From assembly GCA_017306865.1 (NCBI GenBank), contig JAFKHH010000012.1, forward strand, positions 558,001-622,000: a stretch of 64,000 bases of DNA, given 5' to 3'. Position 1 is the stretch's first letter. Each line of letters begins with the position of its first letter. The DNA comes from Filimonas sp. (lineage in GTDB: Bacteria; Bacteroidota; Bacteroidia; Chitinophagales; Chitinophagaceae). The notes beneath the pieces were generated by a model. That model was given only the letters and a program-made list of their open reading frames with translations, searched no databases and was not told the origin of the DNA. Both the position numbers and the translations under genes were made by a program. This document shows, one piece after another, positions 24,917-33,361 of this stretch.

Positions 24917-26134
24917 TTAGGCTAAAGCGCAAAAGTAAAACTTTTTGACAGGCGTGGAAAGTGTTTGATGGATAAGCGGGCTGTTTACCTGTGAAATATC
25001 CTTTACACTGCCATCCTTAAACAAGATTTTAATTCGCTCATCCCCCAATTTATAGGTTGTATTCACCGCTTCTCCTGTAAAAGCAAGAAATGTGGCATCT
25101 TCTTCAGAAATGTTTAAGCGGCTTGCGATGTCCTTTCTTATACCTGCAATAAAATTTTCATCTACCGGCTCCTCTTGTACCTTACACTTCAGCAGGTTAC
25201 GGTTCAGGAGCGCTGTACAAAGCGTAGAAAGCACCTTATCACTATGCCTGCTCCAGTATTTAATACCAAATAATACGTCCTCATCATCCAGCCTGCAAAA
25301 CTCCTCTAAAGAGCATTCTGTCATCTCGCCGGTAAAGTGATTCAGGAAGTGATCAACCGGGGATTTGATTATAAGGCTGGCAGCTTCACCGCGGCTATAT
25401 AAATAGCGTACCCGTTCTATAATTTTTACCAGCATTTTTTCACCCGCCAGTACGGTCTTATGCAGGTACACCTGCCAGTACATTTGCCTGCGGGCAATGA
25501 GGAACTTCTCCACGCTATAAATGCCTTTTTCTTCCACCATTAGTTCATCATCCTGCACCGCCAGCATTTTTAATATGCGGTCATAGCCAATCACACCCTC
25601 ACTCACACCAGTAAAAAAGCTGTCGCGCGTCAGGTAATCCATCCTGTCTACATCCAGTTGGCCACTGATCAGTTGGTGCAAGAACGGTTTGTGATAATTG
25701 CCGGTAAAGATCTGGATAGCCAGATCTAGCTGATTGTTCAGGTCCTCATTCATTGCCTCCATAATACGAAGGCTCATTTGCTCATGATGCACACCAGGCA
25801 ACAACACATGCTCCAGTGCATGTGAAAATGGCCCGTGTCCCACATCGTGCAATAAAATAGCCGCTTTTACAGCTACATCTTCTTCAGGCGTAATCTCAAT
25901 ACCCTTATTTTTCAATTCCAATACTGCCTGGCACATAAGGTGATAGGCACCTAACGAGTGGTGCAAACGGGTATGTACTGCACCGGGATACACCAACTGC
26001 GCCAAAGCCATCTGGTGTATGCGCCGGAGACGCTGATAAAACGGGTGGCCTACAACCTGGAAAATCAATGGGTGGTTGATTGTAATAAATCCATACACCG
26101 GGTCGTTTATAATTTTTCTCTTGGTAGATGGCAT
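24917..26134 (-). CDS. HD-domain phosphohydrolase
   Basis: A 405-residue protein of the HD superfamily related to dNTP triphosphohydrolases (SAMHD1/dGTPase-like). The metal-binding motifs are present: HTRLHHSLG (~54-62), HDVGHGPFSH with His96-Asp97, and a later Asp in LDVDRMDYLTRDSF. N terminus KIINDPVYGFITINHPLIFQVVGHPFYQRLRRI is typical of this family. Substrate not certain. The gene begins 138 bp from the porX start on the other strand and is followed by lpxD, an arrangement recurrent in Bacteroidota. Confidence 0.92.
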   Translation of the reverse strand: MPSTKRKIINDPVYGFITINHPLIFQVVGHPFYQRLRRIHQMALAQLVYPGAVHTRLHHSLGAYHLMCQAVLELKNKGIEITPEEDVAVKAAILLHDVGHGPFSHALEHVLLPGVHHEQMSLRIMEAMNEDLNNQLDLAIQIFTGNYHKPFLHQLISGQLDVDRMDYLTRDSFFTGVSEGVIGYDRILKMLAVQDDELMVEEKGIYSVEKFLIARRQMYWQVYLHKTVLAGEKMLVKIIERVRYLYSRGEAASLIIKSPVDHFLNHFTGEMTECSLEEFCRLDDEDVLFGIKYWSRHSDKVLSTLCTALLNRNLLKCKVQEEPVDENFIAGIRKDIASRLNISEEDATFLAFTGEAVNTTYKLGDERIKILFKDGSVKDISQVNSPLIHQTLSTPVKKFYFCALA

Positions 26135-26271
26135 GCTTGTTGGTAATTTGTTAAATCAGCTCGCAAGGCCGCCAATGCGCCTTTTCAAAAGCATCCTGTA
26201 TATCAGGATTATGCAAATTTGTAGGGATGGATTGATATAGTAAAATATAGTTGACAATTAAACAAAAAATT

Positions 26272-27834
26272 ATGGCATTAGGCACAATTCTATGGGTCGA
26301 TGATGAAATTGAGAGCTTGCAATCCCAAAAACTTTTCCTGGAAAATAAAGGGTATGTAGTGCAAACACTTACCAATGGTTTTGAGGCAATTGATTTTGTA
26401 AGAGAGCAACCTGTAGATGTGGTATTGCTGGATGAAAGTATGCCAGGCATTACCGGGCTGGAAACACTTGCCAAAATAAAAGAGATCAATCAGCAGGTTC
26501 CGGTAGTGTTGATTACAAAAAATGAGACAGAAAACCTGATGGATGATGCGATCGGCAGCCAGATCACAGACTACCTGATTAAGCCGGTAAATCCTAACCA
26601 GGTATTACTAAGCCTGAAAAAGATTATTGACAATAAAAGACTCGTTGCAGAGAAAACAACCTCTGCTTATCAGCAACAGTTTCGCAATTTATTTATGGCG
26701 CTCAATAGCAATCCTGACTATAATGAATGGATGGATATATACAAACGACTGGTGTACTGGGAGCTGGAAATGGAGAAAAGCGATAGCCCGGAAATGTATG
26801 AAGTATTGCAATCTCAGAAAAATGAAGCAAACACGGAGTTCTATAAATTCATCAACAAAAATTACCTGAACTGGATGAACTCAAAAACCGCAGATGCGCC
26901 GGTTATGAGTCATAACCTGCTTCAGTTCAAAGTGCTGCCGCATGTAGAAAAAGATATTCCGGTTTTCTTTATCCTTATAGATAATCTTCGCTTTGACCAA
27001 TGGAAGGCGATCCAGCCTCTTTTTGCAGAGAATTTCCGCATTCTCGAAGAAGAAACATTCTATAGCATTTTACCCACTGCTACACAGTATAGCCGGAATG
27101 CCATCTTCGCTGGCATGCTGCCGGTGGAGATAGAAAAAAATTATCCGCAGCAATGGAAAAATGACGACGATGATGGAGGCAAGAATTTGTTTGAAGAAGC
27201 CTTTTTCCAGGGGCAACTGAAGCGCTTGAAGAAAGATAACATCAAGTTTAGTTATACCAAAGTTGTAAACAACCAGGATGGGCAACAATTGGTGAATAAT
27301 ATGCATAACCTGCTGGCAAATGATCTGAACATTATCATTTACAATTTTGTGGATATGCTCAGTCATGCGCGTACAGAGATGGAAGTGTTAAAGGAGCTGG
27401 CGGGTGATGAGGTAAGCTACAGAAGCATTACCCGGAGCTGGTTTGAGCATAGCCCGCTAAATCAGGCATTGAAAAAAATAGCAGGTAAAAAAGTAAAACT
27501 GATCCTGGCAACAGATCATGGAAGCGTACGTGTAAAAACGCCGTATAAAGTGATCGGGGATAAGCAGACAACAACAAATTTGCGCTACAAGCACGGTCGC
27601 AACCTCAATTACGAGCCGAAGGAAGTACTTGCCTTTCGGGACCCCAAACAGGCTGGATTGCCGGTGCCAAACGTAAATTCTTCCTACATTTTTGCAAAAG
27701 AAGATGGTTTTCTGTGCTATCCAAATAATTATAATCATTACGCCAACTACTATAAAAATTCCTTTCAACACGGAGGCGTCAGCCTGGAAGAAATGATTGT
27801 ACCAGTGGTGAAAATGGTAAGCAAGGGTTCGTGA
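26272..27834 (+). CDS. porX: Response regulator with PglZ domain, PorX type
   Basis: A 520-residue protein: a CheY-like receiver (1-120; acidic pair Asp10-Asp11, phosphoacceptor Asp54 in VVLLDESMPG, Lys in YLIKPVNP), a helical linker, and a PglZ domain of the alkaline-phosphatase fold (~215-515; FFILIDNLRFDQW, the TATQYSRNAIFAG segment, VDMLSHAR, LILATDHGSVRV). PorX works with the kinase PorY and sigma factor SigP to control type IX secretion genes in Porphyromonas; the PglZ domain acts on oligoribonucleotides. ATG 26272 (MALGTILWVDDE) was chosen over a TTG seven codons upstream. No porY in the window. Confidence 0.94.
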   Translation: MALGTILWVDDEIESLQSQKLFLENKGYVVQTLTNGFEAIDFVREQPVDVVLLDESMPGITGLETLAKIKEINQQVPVVLITKNETENLMDDAIGSQITDYLIKPVNPNQVLLSLKKIIDNKRLVAEKTTSAYQQQFRNLFMALNSNPDYNEWMDIYKRLVYWELEMEKSDSPEMYEVLQSQKNEANTEFYKFINKNYLNWMNSKTADAPVMSHNLLQFKVLPHVEKDIPVFFILIDNLRFDQWKAIQPLFAENFRILEEETFYSILPTATQYSRNAIFAGMLPVEIEKNYPQQWKNDDDDGGKNLFEEAFFQGQLKRLKKDNIKFSYTKVVNNQDGQQLVNNMHNLLANDLNIIIYNFVDMLSHARTEMEVLKELAGDEVSYRSITRSWFEHSPLNQALKKIAGKKVKLILATDHGSVRVKTPYKVIGDKQTTTNLRYKHGRNLNYEPKEVLAFRDPKQAGLPVPNVNSSYIFAKEDGFLCYPNNYNHYANYYKNSFQHGGVSLEEMIVPVVKMVSKGS

Positions 27835-27843
27835 AACGTGAAC

Positions 27844-27893
27844 CGGCAATCGTGAATAAAAATTGCTGTATGGTCGCATATTCACGATTGCCG
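27844..27893. repeat. 14-bp inverted repeat, CGGCAATCGTGAAT family
   Basis: CGGCAATCGTGAAT (27844-27857) pairs perfectly with ATTCACGATTGCCG (27880-27893), with a 22-nt loop. It follows the porX stop and extends into GACTCTCGACTCACG. Same word family as at 5895, 18500, 46490 and 53760. Confidence 0.65.
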
Positions 27894-28023
27894 ACTCTCG
27901 ACTCACGATCTTTTCCCCGTTCTGTTAATAACTCCTTTTCCCTTGCAATGGCTGTTGGCAGCCAATTTGGTAAATTTGTCGGGTTGAGATGAGCGCTTTT
28001 TTAAAGAATGACGTTTCGAAAAT

Positions 28024-28296
28024 ATGAAGGCTACACAATCTAATTTGGATAAACTGGAAGATCTGTTGGGTGAAACAGGCTACGTAACACGCTATGAAAG
28101 GGGTACTTTTCAAAGCGGCTGGTGCCTGCTGGAACAGAAACGCATTGTGGTTTTGAATAAATTTCTCAATGTGGAAGGGCGTATCAATACGTTGGTTGAA
28201 ATCATTCCCCAGCTTTCAATAGATTTTGATAAACTTACAAGGGAATCCCAAAAGCTGTATGAGTCCATTATGGATCAGCATGCCCCGGCAGAATAG
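28024..28296 (+). CDS. Small unknown cytoplasmic protein (90 aa)
   Basis: A 90-residue protein of mixed alpha/beta character: helix (ATQSNLDKLEDLLGETG), strands (YVTRYERGTFQSGWCLLEQKRIVVLNKFLN), then helices (EGRINTLVEIIPQL, FDKLTRESQKLYESIM). I do not recognise a named domain; similar small proteins of Bacteroidota occur near porX to my recollection. It lies between porX and the PhnP-like gene on the same strand, with 49 bp to the next start, so probably in the same unit as the latter. Confidence 0.75.
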   Translation: MKATQSNLDKLEDLLGETGYVTRYERGTFQSGWCLLEQKRIVVLNKFLNVEGRINTLVEIIPQLSIDFDKLTRESQKLYESIMDQHAPAE

Positions 28297-28345
28297 TTAT
28301 CCCGTTTTTTACCGCTAAATTGCTCCGGCAGATATTTGCTTATAT

Positions 28346-29122
28346 ATGACAGCTCCTTCACTTCGCATACAATTTTTAGGTACTGGCACCAGCAGTGGTG
28401 TGCCTATGATTGCCTGCCATTGTGAAGTATGTACATCTACAGATCCCAAAGACAAACGCCTGCGCAGTAGTATATTGATCGAGTCGCCTACTACAAGTAT
28501 AGTTATAGACACAACGCCTGATTTCCGTTACCAGATGTTGCGCATCGGCAACGATAAGTTAGATGCTGTTTTATTTACACATCCGCATAAAGACCATATA
28601 GCTGGTTTAGATGATATACGCGCCTACAATTTCTTCCAGCAAAGAGAAATGAATATCTATGCTAATGCAATGACAGAAGAAGGCCTAAAAAGAGAATTTG
28701 CCTATGCATTTTCTGATAAGAAATATCCTGGCGTACCAGATCTTGTACTAAACACCATTGATGATTCTCCGTTTTACATAGGCGATATTCCTGTACAACC
28801 TATCACAGTCTGGCATTATAAAATGCCGGTGTATGGTTTTCGTATTGGAGATTTCACGTATATTACAGATGCGAACCGCATAGATGAACAAGAGAAAGAA
28901 AAGATCAGGGGTTCGAAAATAATGGTAGTGAATGCGCTCAGGAAGGAAAAGCACATGTCACATTATACATTGGACGAAGCAGTAGAATTGGTGAACGAGT
29001 TACAAGTACCGGAAGCCTATTTTACACACATCAGCCACCAGTTGGGCAAGCATGCAGATATCAATACTGCGTTGCCCCCACATATAAGACTTGCGTATGA
29101 TAAGCAAGTCATATCCATTTAA
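28346..29122 (+). CDS. PhnP-like MBL-fold phosphodiesterase
   Basis: A 258-residue metallo-beta-lactamase-fold enzyme resembling PhnP and RNase-BN-type phosphodiesterases. Signatures are FLGTGTSSGVPMIACHCEVC at residues 10-29 (with a cysteine-bearing zinc site, as in PhnP), THPHKDHIAGLDDIR (His79, His81, Asp83, His84), YITDANRI and a late HISHQLGKH. Such enzymes cleave cyclic or small phosphodiesters; the Bacteroidota gene is not part of a phosphonate operon here. The start at 28346 fits the family N terminus (LRIQFLGTGTS). Confidence 0.9.
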   Translation: MTAPSLRIQFLGTGTSSGVPMIACHCEVCTSTDPKDKRLRSSILIESPTTSIVIDTTPDFRYQMLRIGNDKLDAVLFTHPHKDHIAGLDDIRAYNFFQQREMNIYANAMTEEGLKREFAYAFSDKKYPGVPDLVLNTIDDSPFYIGDIPVQPITVWHYKMPVYGFRIGDFTYITDANRIDEQEKEKIRGSKIMVVNALRKEKHMSHYTLDEAVELVNELQVPEAYFTHISHQLGKHADINTALPPHIRLAYDKQVISI

Positions 29123-29191
29123 ATAAGAATCAGTCGCATCGCTCCTTGTGCGCAACCTTCCTTCGTTTTTTAGTATCCAATCAATCATCTT

Positions 29192-29944
29192 ATGAAAAAG
29201 CAATCCTGGAAGGAGTATTTACACTTTTCCCGCAAAGAAAGAAATGCGTTGGTTATTATTTGTACCGTTACGCTTGCAACTGTTATAGTGCCTTACATAA
29301 TGCCAGCGAGACAACAATCTGTATCTATTGATACAAACCTGCAGCATCAACTGGATGCAATATCTAAAACACCCGACAGTTCCAATTCGCTTGCGCAAGG
29401 CACATCACTTGTTTACCAGCGTACGCCGCCACAAGACAATGCACCTACTTTACATGCTGAGTTGTTTGTATTTGATCCCAATACGCTGGATGAGGCAGGT
29501 TGGAAGAGATTAGGCTTGCGTGAAAAGACGGTCAAAACAATTTTAAATTACCGGAGCAAAGGTGGCCGTTTCAGGAAAGCGGAAGACCTGGCCAAGGTGT
29601 ACGGGTTGCATAGTGAAGATGCCGCAAGATTAATACCATACGCACGGATCGAAACTCCGTTACCGCAAAATACGAAAGCAGATACAAAGCCCTCACCACC
29701 GGAAGAGATTAAAGCAATACCACAACCTTTTTTTCCACGAAAGCAATACAAACCACTTAATATAAACACCGCCACAGAGGAAGAATGGAAAACAATGCCC
29801 GGCATAGGGGATGTACTGGCTGGTAGAATAGTCAACTTCAGGACTAAAATAGGCGGCTTTAAAAGCATTGAACAAGTTGGAAAGACATATGGTCTCAAAG
29901 ATTCCTTATTCCAGGAAATGAAGCCTTATTTGAAGATGGAATGA
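29192..29944 (+). CDS. Membrane-anchored ComEA-type helix-hairpin-helix protein
   Basis: A 250-residue protein with a basic N terminus, one membrane segment (NALVIICTVTLATVIVPYIM, ~18-38), a long polar linker, and two ComEA-type helix-hairpin-helix domains: FDPNTLDEAGWKRLGLREKT to DAARLIPYARI (~93-152) and LNINTATEEEWKTMPGIGDVLAGRIVNFR to LFQEMKPYLKME (~188-250). HhH domains of this type bind DNA and in ComEA take up transforming DNA. Here the double-HhH form with an N-terminal anchor is typical of Bacteroidota proteins of unproven function. It ends convergent with the ceramidase-family gene. Confidence 0.87.
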   Translation: MKKQSWKEYLHFSRKERNALVIICTVTLATVIVPYIMPARQQSVSIDTNLQHQLDAISKTPDSSNSLAQGTSLVYQRTPPQDNAPTLHAELFVFDPNTLDEAGWKRLGLREKTVKTILNYRSKGGRFRKAEDLAKVYGLHSEDAARLIPYARIETPLPQNTKADTKPSPPEEIKAIPQPFFPRKQYKPLNINTATEEEWKTMPGIGDVLAGRIVNFRTKIGGFKSIEQVGKTYGLKDSLFQEMKPYLKME

Positions 29945-29978
29945 TACATGTTTGCAGCGCAATTATAGCCTTTTATAC

Positions 29979-30011
29979 AATTCTGACAGGGCATCAAGCC
30001 CTGTCAGAATT
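29979..30011. terminator. Bidirectional hairpin between convergent genes
   Basis: AATTCTGACAGGGC (29979-29992) and GCCCTGTCAGAATT (29998-30011) pair perfectly over 14 bp with a 5-nt loop. The TGA of the minus-strand ceramidase-family gene lies in the loop and its last codons are part of one arm. Confidence 0.75.
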
Positions 30012-30743
30012 AAGTGCCGCCCTTTGATAGTTTAACTTATTCAGAATAAAGCAAAAAGCAAGTGCCGCCAATATATGTTTTACCGTATGCCCACTTATTA
30101 TATAACCACTTGCTTGAAAAATCAACAGATCAAGCCTTTCGCATAGCATTGCGGCGCCATAACTAATGCAGGCAAAATAAAGCCACTTATCTCCCTTGAG
30201 AGGAAATAGAAAAGTAGAGAGCAGCAGTAAAAAAATGCTGCCATATTGTGCGGCAAAGTAAGGTATGAGATTGCCACTATAACTCCAGTAGACAACAGTA
30301 AAAATACCTGTCAGGAGCAGAGCGGGTAAGATAATGCGGAGATTGAAATAAATCCGCTCGCTTAGAACGGCAACGAGCAGAGGCATAAACACCAGGGTCA
30401 TCGGTAGCCTATCCCATACCAACCGATTGCTATCTGGTTGCCAATGGTAATAGGCTGAACCCAAAGATGTGAGAATAAGCCCGATAAATACTGCTAGATA
30501 AGCAATTTTGACATTTGCTTGCCGTTGCGCCTGAAAACAAAAAAACATGCCATATATCCCCACAAAAAGAAAAGACAGGTTTGACAATACATTGCCTGCA
30601 TTCGCAATGCCTAGCCACGGACGCCCATCTGCGAAATGATGAAAGCTATTAGGTTGAGAAACTGGTGGTAATATGAAAGCGAGTAGAATCAATACTGAGG
30701 CAACGCACAGAATGATTTTAAGTTTTATCGAAAGTTTGCTCAT
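29994..30743 (-). CDS. Ceramidase-family membrane protein
   Basis: A 249-residue polytopic membrane protein resembling the alkaline ceramidase family (CREST superfamily). Visible signatures: LGIANAGNVLSNLSFLFVGIYG, GSAYYHWQPDSNRLVWDRLPM with the family His and Asp, and a C-terminal SGHTVKHILAAL holding the two further zinc-site His. Seven hydrophobic segments are visible. Ceramidases split ceramide into sphingosine and fatty acid; many Bacteroidota make sphingolipids, so the role is plausible, but bacterial members are largely untested. ATG 30741-30743 (MSKLSIKLKI) chosen; the ATG 13 codons upstream lies between the arms of an inverted repeat. Confidence 0.78.
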   Translation of the reverse strand: MSKLSIKLKIILCVASVLILLAFILPPVSQPNSFHHFADGRPWLGIANAGNVLSNLSFLFVGIYGMFFCFQAQRQANVKIAYLAVFIGLILTSLGSAYYHWQPDSNRLVWDRLPMTLVFMPLLVAVLSERIYFNLRIILPALLLTGIFTVVYWSYSGNLIPYFAAQYGSIFLLLLSTFLFPLKGDKWLYFACISYGAAMLCERLDLLIFQASGYIISGHTVKHILAALAFCFILNKLNYQRAALNSDRA

Positions 30744-30756
30744 TTGTGAGTTTTTG

Positions 30757-30799
30757 AAATGACAAAGCAATTCATATCGCATTTGAACTGCTTTGTCAT
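30757..30799. repeat. 12-bp inverted repeat upstream of the ceramidase-family gene
   Basis: AATGACAAAGCA (about 30757-30768) pairs with TGCTTTGTCATT (about 30788-30799) with about 19 nt between. It lies between the two minus-strand genes and may end the upstream transcript. Confidence 0.6.
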
Positions 30800-30815
30800 T
30801 CTATTGATGAATAAT

Positions 30816-31229
30816 TTAAAAATCCATCCAGTCTTCAGATAATTTTATACCACTGGCTTCTTTTTTATCTCTTACTTCTTTTATTTTATCCCAATTTTTG
30901 TATTGAAAAGTTGAATAGCGTTTATCGAAGAGATAATATCCCCAACGCCAGAAGCATAAGGGGTTGCGCCAATATAGGCGATAGATTATAGTGTCTGTTG
31001 TACCTGGATATCGTTTAATAAAATCTTGGTGGACTTTGTTGGTGTATGGTTCACGCATGAGGCGTGCTTTAAAAAAATGCTCTTGAATGGTATAGCTGCC
31101 ATCTGCATTGCTATACCGAAATTGATTGTCATCAATAATAGTACGTAAAGGGGCAGCTATCGGAGGTAAATTTATTATGACTAATAATACAACTAAATAA
31201 GTAGCTATTTTTTTATAATTGATTTGCAT
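30816..31229 (-). CDS. Unknown small membrane-anchored protein (137 aa)
   Basis: A 137-residue protein with one N-terminal membrane segment (KIATYLVVLLVIINLPPIAAPL, ~7-28). The rest is polar and Tyr/Trp/Arg-rich (YRLYWRNPLCFWRWGYYLFDKRYSTFQYKNW). No family recognised. It starts 12 nt after the stop of the lipoprotein gene upstream, so the two form a pair. It could be a partner or protective protein for that lipoprotein, an inference from spacing only. The codons are more AT-rich than in the neighbouring housekeeping genes. Confidence 0.7.
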   Translation of the reverse strand: MQINYKKIATYLVVLLVIINLPPIAAPLRTIIDDNQFRYSNADGSYTIQEHFFKARLMREPYTNKVHQDFIKRYPGTTDTIIYRLYWRNPLCFWRWGYYLFDKRYSTFQYKNWDKIKEVRDKKEASGIKLSEDWMDF

Positions 31230-31241
31230 AAAATATGGATG

Positions 31242-32552
31242 TTATTTACAATTAGTACTTGTTTTGGCGTGTTTTACAACACCTGATTCTATGTAGCCAT
31301 TATAGTTATAGTTCTTCTGCAAGTCTTGTAGGAATAAGTAAACGCCTTGGGGACTATCAGATAAAGTACCTGTCCAAAAATTATATAATGAATTACTTTT
31401 TATCCAGTCATTAACAGGCCGGGCGGTATTGAATACTGCTAAGGCATAAGAGGCACAATTATAACCTCGTAATTCATATTGATTGGTTGAATTTATTTGT
31501 GCTGCAACTTGCATCGCTAGAAACTGGTTCGCTGTCACTTCCATAAATATGCTGGCATTGTATTCATGCTCTTTATTTAGTGGACCATCATTGAGCATTT
31601 CACTTGAAACACCTTTGTTTGAAATGAACGCATCAAGCCCGCTTTGTGGATAAAAGCCAAAAGTCTCAGATGCAGCTACGCTACCATTTTCCTTAGTCAT
31701 TGTTATAAAAACATGCCCGGGACTTAACGTCGGGTCAACAGACATATTCGGTTTGCCATTTACTGGAATATCTACATTCAGTTGAGCATAATATTTTGCG
31801 CCTGTAGAAGGTACGCTATTAAAACATTCAAATTTTTTAGCCAGATCAATTTTCTCTCTTTGCTCAGATGGTTCTGGCTTGTCGACTTTAATAAGCTCTT
31901 CATCGATGGCACTCTCTCTAATAGTATTATCCGAAGGGAAATAATCTATATTACGTTCAATTGGGATATAAGTGTAATAATTATCAAATGAAAATAAATA
32001 GGAGAGATCAAAGAAGTAGGTAGTGGTATTAGAGTAATGATCTGCAATTAGAATTATTTCAGGTAAAGTGCCGTAGTCAGAGTCTTCTTCAAAATCTTCC
32101 TGGGTTTGTTGTCTGGACAGCTTATTGTTTCTAATAAAGCCATTTTTAATAATTGCATTATCGACTTGGTTACCATCCACATCATGGATCGACAAGGACG
32201 AATTTGAATATGAAAAAGTATTATTGAGTGAATTGTTATTATTTTTGAACTCGATATTTTTGAAATCTTGTATAGTCCCTTTGGAATCAGTTTTTATGAA
32301 TAAATATTTCTTTGAATTCTTGTTCGAATAGATATTTAATTTGACAATATAGTTTCCATCAACCAATTTGACCCGTTTAAAAGAATTGAAATCCAGTGAA
32401 CTAAACTGAGTCGCATTATTTGTTTTTTGCAAATTTGCTTTTACTGTCAAAATGAAATCAGAAGCATCTGTAGTTTTAGGCAAAGAGGTGATACTTTTTT
32501 GGCAGTTACAAAATAGAATGACAAAAAAAGTAAAAAGTAAAATCTTTTTCAT
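31242..32552 (-). CDS. Unknown lipoprotein with possible papain-like C-terminal domain
   Basis: A 436-residue protein with a lipoprotein-type N terminus (KKILLFTFFVILFCNCQK; the acylated Cys is probably Cys17). The N-terminal ~220 residues are polar, Asn/Ser-rich with no known domain. The C-terminal half has SPGHVFITMTKENGS (a His in a strand) and, about 90 residues later, ELRGYNCASYALAVFN (a Cys at a helix start). That is the His-first, Cys-later order of permuted papain-like (NlpC/P60 or LRAT-type) folds, which I offer as inference. It may be cell-surface exposed. AT-rich DNA and the two-gene context suggest an accessory, possibly acquired, unit. Confidence 0.7.
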   Translation of the reverse strand: MKKILLFTFFVILFCNCQKSITSLPKTTDASDFILTVKANLQKTNNATQFSSLDFNSFKRVKLVDGNYIVKLNIYSNKNSKKYLFIKTDSKGTIQDFKNIEFKNNNNSLNNTFSYSNSSLSIHDVDGNQVDNAIIKNGFIRNNKLSRQQTQEDFEEDSDYGTLPEIILIADHYSNTTTYFFDLSYLFSFDNYYTYIPIERNIDYFPSDNTIRESAIDEELIKVDKPEPSEQREKIDLAKKFECFNSVPSTGAKYYAQLNVDIPVNGKPNMSVDPTLSPGHVFITMTKENGSVAASETFGFYPQSGLDAFISNKGVSSEMLNDGPLNKEHEYNASIFMEVTANQFLAMQVAAQINSTNQYELRGYNCASYALAVFNTARPVNDWIKSNSLYNFWTGTLSDSPQGVYLFLQDLQKNYNYNGYIESGVVKHAKTSTNCK

Positions 32553-32617
32553 ACAGTCAATTTTCAGAATGAATAATGAATCCGAAAATAGCAGTATGAA
32601 AAACTGTAAAATTTGAT

Positions 32618-33199
32618 TTAAATCAATTTTCTACTTCTTAATCTACTCAAGGTTTCTTCAGTAATGCCCAAATAGGAGGCAATGTATTTTCCCGGCACGC
32701 GTTGAATAAACTCAGGGTGATTTACAGCTATAAACCTGTATCGTTCAAAGGCATCTCGTTTACGCACATTAATAAGCCTTTCTTCTGCTTGCATATAATA
32801 ATATTCCGTCAGTCGCCTGCCTATATGGTTGAAGTCTGAGAATTGGTCATACAAACTTAGCAAGTCAGTATAGCTAACATAGTAAAGGGAGGTGTCCTCT
32901 ATTGCCTGTATCGATTCCTCTGCTGGCTGTTGTAAGAAAAAACTTTTTACAGAAATGATAATGTCATTTTCCTTCATAAACCAACTGCTCGTCTCAATAC
33001 TTTCATCAAGGTAAAAACTGCGAGTAAGACCGCTTTCTATAAAATAAATGTTTTGGCAAATACGTCCGGCTTCTAAAAGCAGTTCTCGCTTTTTTAAGCA
33101 CCGGTGATGCAAAATACTTCCAATGGCATCTTCAAGTTCTGGAGAAACGGTACCTGCCTTTGTAAATAACAATAGTAATGTTTTGGGTAAATTATTCAT
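32618..33199 (-). CDS. Crp/Fnr-family transcriptional regulator
   Basis: A 193-residue regulator with an N-terminal cyclic-nucleotide-binding-like fold (~25-115; LLEAGRICQNIYFIESGLTRSFYL) and a C-terminal winged helix (~150-193; VPGKYIASYLGITEETLSRLRSRK). This matches the short Crp/Fnr regulators common in Bacteroidota, which usually lack cAMP-contacting residues; the ligand is unknown. The recognition helix IASYLGITEETLSRL is intact. It is the first of the minus-strand AT-rich group; the lipoprotein gene starts 65 bp downstream and might be its target. Confidence 0.9.
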   Translation of the reverse strand: MNNLPKTLLLLFTKAGTVSPELEDAIGSILHHRCLKKRELLLEAGRICQNIYFIESGLTRSFYLDESIETSSWFMKENDIIISVKSFFLQQPAEESIQAIEDTSLYYVSYTDLLSLYDQFSDFNHIGRRLTEYYYMQAEERLINVRKRDAFERYRFIAVNHPEFIQRVPGKYIASYLGITEETLSRLRSRKLI

Positions 33200-33304
33200 A
33201 CAGCTAAGTTTGAGCTAAAACGTATTAAAGTCTGGAAATATTGAAACTGGTGGTATAACTTCATCTAACACCTATGGGATTAAATAAAATAAAACATTCT
33301 AACT

Positions 33305-33339
33305 TTTGCCTGTTGAGTCAGCAAGACCCCCTATATTTG
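33305..33339 (+). promoter_or_regulatory. Bacteroidota-type promoter of the acyl-CoA dehydrogenase gene
   Basis: TTTG at 33305-33308 and TATATTTG at 33332-33339 match the -33 and -7 elements, with 23 nt between. The ATG is 22 nt beyond. Confidence 0.65.
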
Positions 33340-33361
33340 CAATGCTAACAAATGTTAGGAT

